Source of the DNA: Salmonella enterica subsp. enterica serovar Choleraesuis
GTDB taxonomy: Bacteria > Pseudomonadota > Gammaproteobacteria > Enterobacterales > Enterobacteriaceae
Assembly (NCBI GenBank): GCA_022846635.1
Contig: AP025685.1
Coordinates: 1,736,001 to 1,800,000, forward strand
Reading direction: 5' to 3'
Length of the DNA: 64,000 bases
Position numbers and translations under genes: made by a program. Below, piece by piece: positions 53,780 to 62,735 of the stretch (positions are counted from its first letter, which is position 1; the number at the start of each line of letters is the position of its first letter). Below the pieces are notes generated by a model. It was not told the DNA's origin. It searched no databases and saw only the letters and a list, made by a program, of their open reading frames with translations.

Positions 53780-55921
53780 TCAGCAGACGATCCTCACAAT
53801 GGTGGAGGTGACCGGTTCGGTACGCTCCACCGGATCCCGGCCATCGGAATAGAACAGCGTCACTTTATAGCTGCCCTCCAGCTCGCTGGAGTAGGAGTCC
53901 GGCATCAAGTTAAAGGTCAGCGGCTTATTGGCCAGACCATTAGGGAACTGATCCACCGTCAGGCTTTTGGTCTGGCGGAAGTTATATTTGCGATAACCCA
54001 GCGTCATCTCAAAAATCGCCAGTTCGACATCCTTATTTTTCGCCTGGAACACTACGCTGTAGGTTTGCGGGCGCGGCAGCGGGTTATCTATCTGGAACTG
54101 ATCGTCGCGGGTGGTGGCGTAGTTCGGATCTTGAGGGCTGGCCGAACCGGGCGGCACATAAATCAGCGTGTTACCGTCTTTGGTGTAGTACTCAGCGCTG
54201 TAATAAATAGGCTGCTGCGGTTCCATACCAATAGGGTAGATAAACGGCTTAGGCTGCGGGCTGGTGGCATTGAGAAGCTGAGTATCGGTTTTGAGTTCAA
54301 TGTTGTTGTTCTTATCGGCGTATTGCGATTTTACCAGCACCTGACTGAACAAATCCCAGCCCTGCGGCGCTATCAAAGAGGTGATATCGGCATACACCAC
54401 GCCGCATTTCTCGGCCTGAATCATCTGGAAACGGCTCTCCAGTACTTCAATTTCGCCGGAGTGATAGGGTTTGGCGTGGCTGCCGGAGAAGTTTACCACG
54501 TAGGAATAGCGGTAGAGATACCCGGCTTTATCGTCCACATACCAGCGGTCGGTTTTCTGCGGTTCGCTGTTATCTTTGCTAAATACCAGAGTGCTGGGCG
54601 GCGCATTGGCGTATTTGGCAGTGACGACAATGTTTTCGATGTTGTATTTAGACAGGTTGCGGCTCACCTGGAATTCAGGTTGCAGATAGCGGAAGAACGG
54701 ATCGTCCAGGTCATAGGCTTTAAAATACTGGTCGATATTGCCCTGTCCCACCAGCGAAGAGATGCTTGGCAGCAGGTTTTGCGGGGCGATGGAGAACGAC
54801 ACCGCTGAGTTTTCTTCATAGGTACGGGTAAAGCTCTGGGTGCTGCTCAGGCTCTCGGTGAATTTCTTATAGCCATCGGCATCGTTGAGCAGGTCGAGGC
54901 TCATATCCAGCCCGGTCTGACTGCTTAAAATCTGCTCCACCTGTTTCTGCCCCCAATCTTCGAGGCTCTTCTTCCACACCGCATACTGCTCAGCGGTCAT
55001 GCCCATTTTATCGGCCGGCAGATCGGCCTCTACTTTGATGGAGATAGCGCCAGCTTCGATAAACTTGCGCTCGATTTTCTTCTCATCGGCCGACCAGGTG
55101 TGGTGGGTAATGGTCTGGGAGACTTCTTTAGTTTTCTCGCTGCTATAGCTTACCGTCACTTTGGCCGCCGGGAGCGAGGCGTCGAGATTAAAGTTATAGC
55201 GAATGCCGATATTGGAGTTGACGCTGGTTCCACTCAGCGCCTGCTCAAACAGGGCTGCACCGGGGCCGGTCAGAGAAAGGCTGAATACCGTGTTGTTATC
55301 GCCGAGGCCCGACGGCGTGAAGGTTGAGGGGATCTGGCGATAAAAGTCTTTATTATCGTCGATGATAAGTGAGACCTGTGCATTGGAGTAGTTAGGCTGG
55401 CGCAGTTCTATGTCCTTCGACTCGTCCGGCATCAGCTCTTTAAAGAACTGATCGTCTCCCAGGCTTGGGTTGTACTGTTCGCTATAGCGGGTCGCCTGCT
55501 CCTCGGTCAGCCCGCTATTCTTCAGGGCCTGGTCGCGGGTCGCCAGCTTATCTTTATTGGTCGGATCGGCGTTCAGGGCCTCGTTGGCCTTAATGTAGGT
55601 GACAATGAGTTTGGATTTAGCGGTAATCTGATCCGGAATCGCCTTCACCAGTCGGGCGATAATCTGGTTTTTCAAATTGTCGTCGGGCTGAGGCAGAACC
55701 ACGTTAAACATCGCGTAGCCGCCGACCATATCGTCGCCGCGGTATTTATAGAACATAAACTGCGGCTTGCCGTCCCGCTCGGCGTAGATAGGGACTTCCG
55801 GAACTACGTAGAACACGTTTTTGTCGTTATTGTCGCCATAGCAGGTGCAGGCGTATTCTTTCAGACCCAAAAAATCCTTGACGGGGATTTTTATCGATTG
55901 CTGTAAGGCCGTAGTTAACAT
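53780..55921 (-). CDS. beta-rich 713-residue paralogue of the unknown operon
   Basis: The ATG at 55921 (AGGA 8 bases upstream) is better placed than one 2 codons earlier or the frame extension to 56059. The N-terminal module VFYVVPEVPIYAERDGKPQF then FYKYRGDDMVGGYAMFNVVL shares the P-E...AERDGKP...KY-x-GD...GGY-x-x-F-x-V pattern with the 558-residue protein. A long helical middle (about 80-480) includes SYSSEKTKEVSQTITHHTWS. The C-terminal part is again beta-rich (IVVTAKYANAPPSTLVFS, VLVKSQYADKNNNIELKT, SYKVTLFYSDGRDPVERT). It has no signal peptide or membrane helix. It follows the 479-residue gene by 16 bases. Function unknown. Confidence 0.68.
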   Translation of the reverse strand: MLTTALQQSIKIPVKDFLGLKEYACTCYGDNNDKNVFYVVPEVPIYAERDGKPQFMFYKYRGDDMVGGYAMFNVVLPQPDDNLKNQIIARLVKAIPDQITAKSKLIVTYIKANEALNADPTNKDKLATRDQALKNSGLTEEQATRYSEQYNPSLGDDQFFKELMPDESKDIELRQPNYSNAQVSLIIDDNKDFYRQIPSTFTPSGLGDNNTVFSLSLTGPGAALFEQALSGTSVNSNIGIRYNFNLDASLPAAKVTVSYSSEKTKEVSQTITHHTWSADEKKIERKFIEAGAISIKVEADLPADKMGMTAEQYAVWKKSLEDWGQKQVEQILSSQTGLDMSLDLLNDADGYKKFTESLSSTQSFTRTYEENSAVSFSIAPQNLLPSISSLVGQGNIDQYFKAYDLDDPFFRYLQPEFQVSRNLSKYNIENIVVTAKYANAPPSTLVFSKDNSEPQKTDRWYVDDKAGYLYRYSYVVNFSGSHAKPYHSGEIEVLESRFQMIQAEKCGVVYADITSLIAPQGWDLFSQVLVKSQYADKNNNIELKTDTQLLNATSPQPKPFIYPIGMEPQQPIYYSAEYYTKDGNTLIYVPPGSASPQDPNYATTRDDQFQIDNPLPRPQTYSVVFQAKNKDVELAIFEMTLGYRKYNFRQTKSLTVDQFPNGLANKPLTFNLMPDSYSSELEGSYKVTLFYSDGRDPVERTEPVTSTIVRIVC

Positions 55922-55937
55922 GTGCATTTCCTCATGG

Positions 55938-57377
55938 TTATGCCTGGGAGTGGTATTGCAGCTCAATAGGACTAACGGTGGATTGCTGGAGGCCGGAGTC
56001 ATATTTTTTCGACCAGATGCCCTTGGTCTTCCCCTGCCAGCGATATTCAATGCGGCCACTCAGGCCGTCGGCGTGGGCGTTCACCAGCCACACCGCCTGC
56101 CACTGTTGTTTTGAAAAGGCGAAAGTGAAGTTCTGTTTTTTCACTCTGGGGTCGCTGGGGATCCAGCTGGCGGTGCCCGAAATCGTGTCGAATTCATCTG
56201 CCAGGTGCCTCGCATCGAATTCCACGGTACAGAAGCCGATATCTTCGGTTTGCAGGGTGATATTGGGCTGCCAGAACAGCGATTTACTGTAAGTCGTATA
56301 GTCCGCGAATGTGACTTTCAGGGTTATTTCCTGGTCGGTATCCTCCCCATCGAGAGTGACTGGCGCGAACAATGGCCAGGACATGGGCGTGGTTTTCCCG
56401 CCCCAGCTCAGCTCAAGAGCGGTGATATTAAATGTCTTAGGGGCAAAGCCCAGCCCGACGGTGCACTGGCGGCGTTTGACAGGCTTATCCGGCCGGGAGG
56501 GTTCCGGCAGCGGCGTGGGGTCAAAAGAGACTATTTGGTCAAAAGGCAGGAGCTCGGCCAGGGCCAGATCCTGGTCATACTCCAGCAGATAGCTTTGGGG
56601 GACGCTGGTGCTGTAGTTGATGTCGTAATTAACCTTGTCAGGGATCTGATCAATCCGGGTGATGCCTTTCAAAGTATCACTGGCCATTAATGCGGCCAGG
56701 TTAACCAGCCGCTCGCGCACCTGTTCTTGTGTGGAAGCCTCAGGCGCATTTTTATAGCTTTGGGCCAGGGTAATGGTTCCCTGGTCTATCTGCTGATTAA
56801 TCAGCCGGGTCAGTGCGGTGGTGTCGCGGGCGTCATCGCGGAATGCCAGCCGTAAAAACTGCGCCCAGTCGGCCTGGAGCATACCGCTGGCCTGGCAGTT
56901 GACGCTGAAGCGGGTCTGCGCGCTAAGGTATGCCTGGTTTTTACTGCCCTGAATCGCGGCTATCAGCTGCGCACTTTCGGCATGGGTCAGGGGAGCTTTG
57001 GCCTCGCTAAACGGCACCAGATATGAGCTACCGTTGGCACCGTTGATAAAACGCAGATTGATGGTCTGCTGGATGTTGAGTTGTTCGAGCCTGATATCAG
57101 GCTCCGACGGGGCAATTTTTCCCCGGATATAGGCCAGCAGCGCCTCGTGGTCGACGGGTAATGTCGGGGCAATAAAGGTTGCCAGCCCGCCGCCGGGGCT
57201 GGTTATCAGGTGCAGGGTGCTGATGCGCTCGCCGCTAGTGGTGACGGATAGTTCCGGTACCATGCGACCATAGCTAAAGGTGCCGGGTATCTTTAACTGG
57301 TCGTAGAAGGCAAATGCCGGAGGCAGCAGAAAAAAGTTCTCTAATAGCTGTTCGGGGTTGAGATCGGTATTAGTCAT
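55938..57377 (-). CDS. beta-rich 479-residue protein of the unknown operon
   Basis: It starts within the stop codon of the 585-residue gene (4-base overlap). The N-terminus (ENFFLLPPAFAFYDQLKIPG, then ISTLHLITSPGGGLATFI) resembles the other modules in layout but lacks the AERDGKP core. Later beta segments include EITLKVTFADYTTYSKSLFW, FCTVEFDARHLADEF, QNFTFAFSKQQWQAVWLVN and GRIEYRWQGKTKGIWSKKY. That last segment is a W/Y-rich strand pair of the kind often seen in carbohydrate- or cell-surface-binding sandwiches, though no specific family is recognised. There is no signal peptide. Confidence 0.66.
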   Translation of the reverse strand: MTNTDLNPEQLLENFFLLPPAFAFYDQLKIPGTFSYGRMVPELSVTTSGERISTLHLITSPGGGLATFIAPTLPVDHEALLAYIRGKIAPSEPDIRLEQLNIQQTINLRFINGANGSSYLVPFSEAKAPLTHAESAQLIAAIQGSKNQAYLSAQTRFSVNCQASGMLQADWAQFLRLAFRDDARDTTALTRLINQQIDQGTITLAQSYKNAPEASTQEQVRERLVNLAALMASDTLKGITRIDQIPDKVNYDINYSTSVPQSYLLEYDQDLALAELLPFDQIVSFDPTPLPEPSRPDKPVKRRQCTVGLGFAPKTFNITALELSWGGKTTPMSWPLFAPVTLDGEDTDQEITLKVTFADYTTYSKSLFWQPNITLQTEDIGFCTVEFDARHLADEFDTISGTASWIPSDPRVKKQNFTFAFSKQQWQAVWLVNAHADGLSGRIEYRWQGKTKGIWSKKYDSGLQQSTVSPIELQYHSQA

Positions 57378-59131
57378 GGGTTGGCCTTAATTTCAATAGT
57401 TTGATCGCCGGTCATATAGTCTGACCACGTACCGCCGGGCGTTTTAAAGCTAAAACCCGGGGCAAAAATTGAGGTGACAGTCCAGCGGTATTCGAAGACC
57501 GGCTGCTGGCGACTCACCGTGTGCGGCGTTTCTGACTGCGTGCTTTCATCCCGCAGCCAGAGCGTGGCACGGGCCATATCGGGTGGCAGTCGGACGGTAA
57601 TTTGCGCCCGCTGAGCGCCAAACTGCGGGAAGCTCCAGGCACCGATAGTGGCGGATTGCGTAACCGCGGCGGGCAGCTCCACCCGGCGGTCGCTGGTAAG
57701 TTCGTAAGCAGTGAGGATGATTCGTGTATCGGGAGCGCCATCCGGCAGCGGGACGCTGAACCACGGTTTCAGTTGGGTTAATTGCACCCGCTGGCTGTAA
57801 CCTGCGTTTTGGCAGGTTCCCTCCAGCAGGGCACTGTGGGCCAGCCCGTTATCAATATTTAGCGTGAGAAAACGGCAAGGCATGGCCTGACTATCTAGCG
57901 CCAGCGACGGCGGTGAGAAGTCCTGAAGCGGCCCGGTCTGCGATTGATGCCCGGCGGCTGAGGGCCAGGTGATACGCAGCTGATAACTACAGGTGATGTC
58001 ATCATCGAAGCTGCTATTGATAAAGCGCAGGTTCAGGTGATTATCCGCACCACTCAGCGGTTCGGTTTGCGACTGGGGCTGCGGATAGAGCGGGCCGTCC
58101 GGTACGTTGACCTGCACATCCAGCGCTGCATTTTCGGTAAGCCCCGGCGGAAAGGCGTAATACAGCCCAATATCCAGCGCATCAGGAGGCATCGGCGGCG
58201 CGGTGGTGCGGTGAATAATCTCGCCTTTGGACTGTTTGATTATCTGTTGGGCGGCTGCGAATGGGTCGAGCGTAAAGCAGACAGGGCGCTGAGTTAGCGT
58301 CAGTTCGCTAAGCGTGTAGATCTCGCGACCGGCTGCCCCCGACGGCAGGCTGATATAGGTAGTGTTGCTGTCGGCAGGGCCAAACCACGGTGCGCCGAAA
58401 CTGTTAAATAGCCGGTCGAGAAATGCCTGACAAAATAGCCGTCGCTCCGCCAGGATTGGCGGGTTGAAGGCCGGGCGGATATCCAGCCCCAGTTGCTCAA
58501 GATTATCATCAAGAAACTGGGTTAACACCTCGTAACCGAATACCGTACGGCCATCTGCCTGATGCGTTGCGCCGGGTACTCCATTGGCCAGTGTAGTGAG
58601 AACCGTCTGCGGGTTGAACTCCACGCGATAATCAAGGCGCGGAGATAGCCCGGCGATAAACCCGTCCTGACGAGCATTAAAGCCGAAAATGCCATCAATC
58701 AGCGTTTTCTCCACCAACTGGGCGGCGCTGGCGTCGAGCACGATAATAAATTCACTGTCCCGGGCAGAATACCAGGTGGGATCGTAGCGGTTATCGTTCA
58801 GCGAACTGGAAAAACCGCTGGGGGCGTAAAAGCCCAGCCGCCAGGCATTGATCGGTAATATCTGGATGGCTTTTTGCGGATAACTCTGCTTAAAGCGCTC
58901 CAGTTGTTGGGTGCTGGCGTATTGAAACTGGGTCGTAAAATTGAGCCGACCGTAGATCAGTTTCTGGCTCTGGCTGCGAATAATATCCAGTGCGAAGGCG
59001 AGCGGCGGAATATCACGGATCGCCAGGGCGTCAGGGTAGAGGTAACAGATATCTTCCTGCTGCCAGGCACCGATAAAGCGCCGATCGTCGCAGGTGAAGA
59101 TTTGCTGAAAATCCGGGTAGCCCTGATACAT
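57374..59131 (-). CDS. beta-rich 585-residue protein of the unknown operon
   Basis: The ATG at 59131 has a perfect GGGAGG site 7 bases upstream and comes 4 bases after the stop of the Hint-domain gene; the longer frame to 59230 is rejected. It starts MYQGYPDFQQIFTCDDRRFI and continues ICYLYPDALAIRDIPPLAFA, again placing an aromatic-P-x-A-x-R-D block near residue 30 as in its neighbours. The middle includes LDYRVEFNPQTVLTTLANG. The C-terminus has beta pairs (AQITVRLPPDMARATLWLRD, FEYRWTVTSIFAPGFSF) ending QTIEIKANP. No signal peptide or membrane segment. Function unknown. Confidence 0.67.
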   Translation of the reverse strand: MYQGYPDFQQIFTCDDRRFIGAWQQEDICYLYPDALAIRDIPPLAFALDIIRSQSQKLIYGRLNFTTQFQYASTQQLERFKQSYPQKAIQILPINAWRLGFYAPSGFSSSLNDNRYDPTWYSARDSEFIIVLDASAAQLVEKTLIDGIFGFNARQDGFIAGLSPRLDYRVEFNPQTVLTTLANGVPGATHQADGRTVFGYEVLTQFLDDNLEQLGLDIRPAFNPPILAERRLFCQAFLDRLFNSFGAPWFGPADSNTTYISLPSGAAGREIYTLSELTLTQRPVCFTLDPFAAAQQIIKQSKGEIIHRTTAPPMPPDALDIGLYYAFPPGLTENAALDVQVNVPDGPLYPQPQSQTEPLSGADNHLNLRFINSSFDDDITCSYQLRITWPSAAGHQSQTGPLQDFSPPSLALDSQAMPCRFLTLNIDNGLAHSALLEGTCQNAGYSQRVQLTQLKPWFSVPLPDGAPDTRIILTAYELTSDRRVELPAAVTQSATIGAWSFPQFGAQRAQITVRLPPDMARATLWLRDESTQSETPHTVSRQQPVFEYRWTVTSIFAPGFSFKTPGGTWSDYMTGDQTIEIKANP

Positions 59132-59135
59132 AGCG

Positions 59136-60743
59136 CTACCTCCCGTCAGCCGCGAGGTAGTTTTTATAATCCTGATGCCACTCCTCAGGCAGCTTTTCCA
59201 GCACGTTAACCGGGCGCTGGTGGTATTCATCTTCGCAGCGGTACTGCATTTGAATATCGCCTACCAGGACGCCGTTGGCATACATAGTGCTACGGCCGTG
59301 CAGCTTATCGGCGACCGGATCGTCGGTAGACAGGTGCAGGTTATAAACATCGATGGGGTCGGCGCTGGCAAGTACCTCTGAGATAACACACGGCCCGGTT
59401 ACACTCATCAATAGATGGGTAGTAGTCAGCTCCTGAGCCATGACGATACCGCGATCGGTGCAGATAGGGTGGCCGGTGCTGGTAATCAGCTCTGCGGGCG
59501 CATTGTCCGGCCCGGTAAAGCGGATTTTTATCGAGCGGGACTCATTGCCGGTGATAACATCCTCCACGCGCAGCAGTCTTTCATCCTGGGAGAGAACCCA
59601 TTCACCGCTTTGGACTTCGCAGATAGGTTTCTGGCGGCCATCGGCCATTAAAATCAGCGTGTGTTTTTCAAGGCATCCGTAAACGATTTGCATCGGTTCC
59701 AGAACCACGGTATTCAACAATTTTTGTCCGGGAGCGATTGATTCCGGAGCGTTGGTAATAAAACTAATAATACGTTTTCCGGCAACCGAAATGCCCACTT
59801 TAAATACATAATAGACACGCTCGCCGGAATCGAAATCGGCTTTATTAAATTTTAGCCAGTCCAGGTTCCAGGATAATTTACTGCCGGATACAATGGTTTT
59901 CCCATTATGAAATATATTCATATCACCCGATGGGGTGATAGGGCTGCCACCGGCGCGTTCGCGTATAAGATAAATTGAATTAAAGCCATCTTTAACCACG
60001 CCGCCGCTGGTGTCGATATTACCAAAGAAGTTAATATACCCTTCAATAGGTATTCTGACGTCATTAAAATTAGTGGTGCGATAATCACAGTCGCTGGCTT
60101 CGCGGGTTAGGCAGATTTTTATTTCTTTTTTGGCGTTAACGTTGGTCGGTGAAATATTTTTAATTAACTGTGGATAACCCTGAGTGGCAATAATTTCGGC
60201 ACCGTAAACAGTCTGGCCATTAATCGTTTGCGCAAAGGTGTAGATGACCGAGACGATATTTTCACTGGCCTGAATACCATTATTATAATCACCCTCGGCA
60301 GTAATATTGCAGTGCGCGGCATTCACATAATCTTTGGTGTATCTCACGGTACCGGTGGTGTTTGCTTCAGCGTCAAACAGGCCCAGAGTCTGGGTAACAT
60401 TGGTGGCAGGAACCGGCAGCGAACCCAGGGCACAGGCGGTGTAGCGGCGGCCATCCTGCGAGTCCAGCCCTACGATGCTATACACCGGCTGGACGGTGCC
60501 TGTGCTGTTAAAGGCCTGAACAAGTGACCCGGTATTATTGGCCAGATGTTTCGCCGCGCTCCACTGGTTGCTAAAGGCCGGAAAGTTGGCCTGATTAACA
60601 TTGGCCAGCTGTAGCTGGATTTGATAAAAACGCTCCAGCAGCGGATCCCGGGCATCAATAAAAAACAGACCACTGTTAGCATATTTATTAACAACTTGTT
60701 TAATGACGTCGCGGTCGGCCTGAGAAATTGTATTCGTTGGCAT
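59136..60743 (-). CDS. Hint-domain protein, first gene of the unknown operon
   Basis: The 535-residue protein has an N-terminal region of about 355 residues that I do not recognise (with GTVRYTKDYVNAAHCNITAE and VYYVFKVGISVAGKRIISFI). A C-terminal Hint (hedgehog/intein) domain follows from Cys357: YG-C-LEKHTLILMADG, ICEVQSGEWVLS, TSTGHPICTD with the block-B Thr and His425, DVYNLHLSTDD and TMYANGVLVGD. The Gly-Cys junction matches autoprocessing sites. The usual C-terminal His-Asn is replaced by Gly-Asp, so splicing is unlikely, but N-S shift and cleavage or transfer at Cys357 remain possible. There is no signal peptide. The ribosome site is weak. It is the promoter-proximal gene. Confidence 0.8.
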   Translation of the reverse strand: MPTNTISQADRDVIKQVVNKYANSGLFFIDARDPLLERFYQIQLQLANVNQANFPAFSNQWSAAKHLANNTGSLVQAFNSTGTVQPVYSIVGLDSQDGRRYTACALGSLPVPATNVTQTLGLFDAEANTTGTVRYTKDYVNAAHCNITAEGDYNNGIQASENIVSVIYTFAQTINGQTVYGAEIIATQGYPQLIKNISPTNVNAKKEIKICLTREASDCDYRTTNFNDVRIPIEGYINFFGNIDTSGGVVKDGFNSIYLIRERAGGSPITPSGDMNIFHNGKTIVSGSKLSWNLDWLKFNKADFDSGERVYYVFKVGISVAGKRIISFITNAPESIAPGQKLLNTVVLEPMQIVYGCLEKHTLILMADGRQKPICEVQSGEWVLSQDERLLRVEDVITGNESRSIKIRFTGPDNAPAELITSTGHPICTDRGIVMAQELTTTHLLMSVTGPCVISEVLASADPIDVYNLHLSTDDPVADKLHGRSTMYANGVLVGDIQMQYRCEDEYHQRPVNVLEKLPEEWHQDYKNYLAADGR

Positions 60744-62196
60744 AATAATTGTATCCGTCTGGTGAATAAAATAACGGGTAAATAATTGACTGCCAGGCAG
60801 CCAATTATATCCGTATCTTCAAGTCGCACATCGGCTTGCATCGATAAATACCGTCAGTTTCATGACGATACAAACACGCCAGAATAAGAAATAAATAAGA
60901 ATGACGGGTATATCGCAAAAATGAAAAATTTTATTGCCCGATTCGCATGGCGTGCTATCCGGGATGGTTTTTTTTTGCAGGCATAGTCATACCTCACAAA
61001 TATTATTAGGTTATGGCGACTGAGTGGAAAATACCGGGGCAGCAGACCCGTAAATAACGATAGCAACGACGGATAAAAAAACAATGCGCGGACGAAAAAA
61101 TATACTGGAACTTAAGTTAAATTATCAGATAGATCATGTTGTTGAGATTTAAATATTGTCAAAAAAACGCGCCATATTGATTGTGCGCAGCGTTATAATT
61201 AACAATATTAATAATATCAGCTTAAGGGCCACGATATATTATTCGGCCAGTATTGGCGAATACACATTTCAATGCGGTATTCCTTCTCTACCACGCCGGG
61301 CGGGCAGGAAGACTCCGCCTGCCCAGGGATATCAGAGGTTTTCTCGTCGGCATTTTTCAGGTAAGCATTTTTTACGATTACCCGTCGGGCCGTTATCTGA
61401 CGCTTATCGAATGCCTATGGCCGAGCGGGGTGCCAAAAAAAGACCATTATTATTAAAATTTAGCTTAGGCTGGGTTTAAGCGATTATGGATAGCGCCCGG
61501 AGCTGCGCTCAGGGCAGATTTCAGAGCAGATAAATCGTTATATGCAGAAGCCCTTAGCGGTGAGCGGGGCAGGTTGAGCGGAACCCTCAAGTCAGAGAAC
61601 TGTCGGTAGCGCGGATTTTTTTCATCCTAAGCTGTAGGCTGCCGGGATTTACCCGGACGTTTGTTAACACGGTTGCTGTTACTGTCCGAACCTAACAAAA
61701 AGGATTTCGAGCGGATTTTGCTCAGGCAGACAAACCCGATGTCATTACGCATCTTCTGGGTCAGTTTGCTTCTGATGTTTAGCTTTCCATTCTGCAAGTA
61801 AGAGGCCTGTAATCGACGACCATGGCTAGATATCTCAAACTGATAAAGACAGTCCAACCTATTTAGGCTTTGATGCAGGTCTCAGAATCTATCGTTTGAG
61901 AATTTTCAATATTTGGGGCTTACATGCTCTATTTTGATGAATGTTATTAATTTTAAAAACCTCAGGTTTATACATTTTTATCTAATGAAGCCTTTTATCA
62001 GCGCGGCTAGTCAGGGGTTGGGTATTATAGAAAACCTGGCAATAATAAACATTGAGATAAAAATGTTCCTGTTTTTGACTCTTTACGCGATGTTAATTCA
62101 ATGGTTAAAATAAATCTCACTCATTACGCTAATGATGTTTTTATATAAAGCATTACCTATATGGAAATGATTAATACATTCAGGAGATAAATATAC
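60744..62196. other. 1.45-kb AT-rich divergent interval
   Basis: This low-GC stretch lies between the first gene of the unknown operon and tssB. It holds small frames only (for example 61156-61479 plus and 61627-61857 minus), without good ribosome sites or products I recognise. It probably carries both divergent promoters. No insertion-sequence ends or phage genes were seen. Confidence 0.5.
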
Positions 62197-62694
62197 ATGT
62201 CTGAATCCTTTCAGAATGAGATACCTCGTGCGCGCGTAAATATAAAGTTAGATCTTGTAACCGGTGGGGCACAGAAAAAAATAGAATTACCGCTAAAGCT
62301 CCTGGGTATTGGTGATTTTAGCAATGGCAAAGCAGGCGGTACGCTGTCTGAGCGCGAGAAAATCAATATTAATAAGAATAATTTTAATAGCGTTCTCGCA
62401 GAGCTTAATCCCGAAGTTAATCTCGTTGTAAATAATACGCTGGCTAATGATGGTTCAGAAGAGAATGTGAGACTCACATTTAAAGATATGAAGGATTTTG
62501 AGCCTGAAGCCGTGGCGCGACAAATTCCCCAACTGCGCGCGATGCTCGCCATGCGTAATTTGCTTCGCGATTTAAAATCTAATTTGCTTGATAACGTAAC
62601 TTTTAGGAAGGAACTGGAGCTTATTTTAAAAGACCCAGCGCTTTCAGATGAATTGCGTAGTGAGCTAAATGCGCTTGCTCCCGGCCAGAATTAA
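62197..62694 (+). CDS. tssB: TssB, type VI secretion contractile sheath small subunit
   Basis: The 165-residue protein starts MSESFQNEIPRARVNIKLDL and has PLKLLGIGDFSNG (near residue 32), the VNNTLAND stretch, LTFKDMKDFEPEAVARQIPQ (near 95) and LRAMLAMRNLLRDLKSNLLD, all standard for TssB/VipA. With TssC it forms the tail sheath that contracts to fire the Hcp tube. AGGAGA precedes the ATG by about 10 bases. tssC starts 41 bases downstream, so this is the left end of a T6SS operon that continues beyond the window. Confidence 0.96.
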   Translation: MSESFQNEIPRARVNIKLDLVTGGAQKKIELPLKLLGIGDFSNGKAGGTLSEREKININKNNFNSVLAELNPEVNLVVNNTLANDGSEENVRLTFKDMKDFEPEAVARQIPQLRAMLAMRNLLRDLKSNLLDNVTFRKELELILKDPALSDELRSELNALAPGQN

Positions 62695-62735
62695 TATCTG
62701 GAAACTTTAACTGAATACTATCGAGAAAAATGCTG

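Noticed and set aside
61156..61857. Small frames (107 codons plus, 76 codons minus) upstream of tssB
   Set aside because: No ribosome sites or family features, and composition typical of random AT-rich sequence. A degraded mobile-element remnant was considered but no ends or motifs were found.
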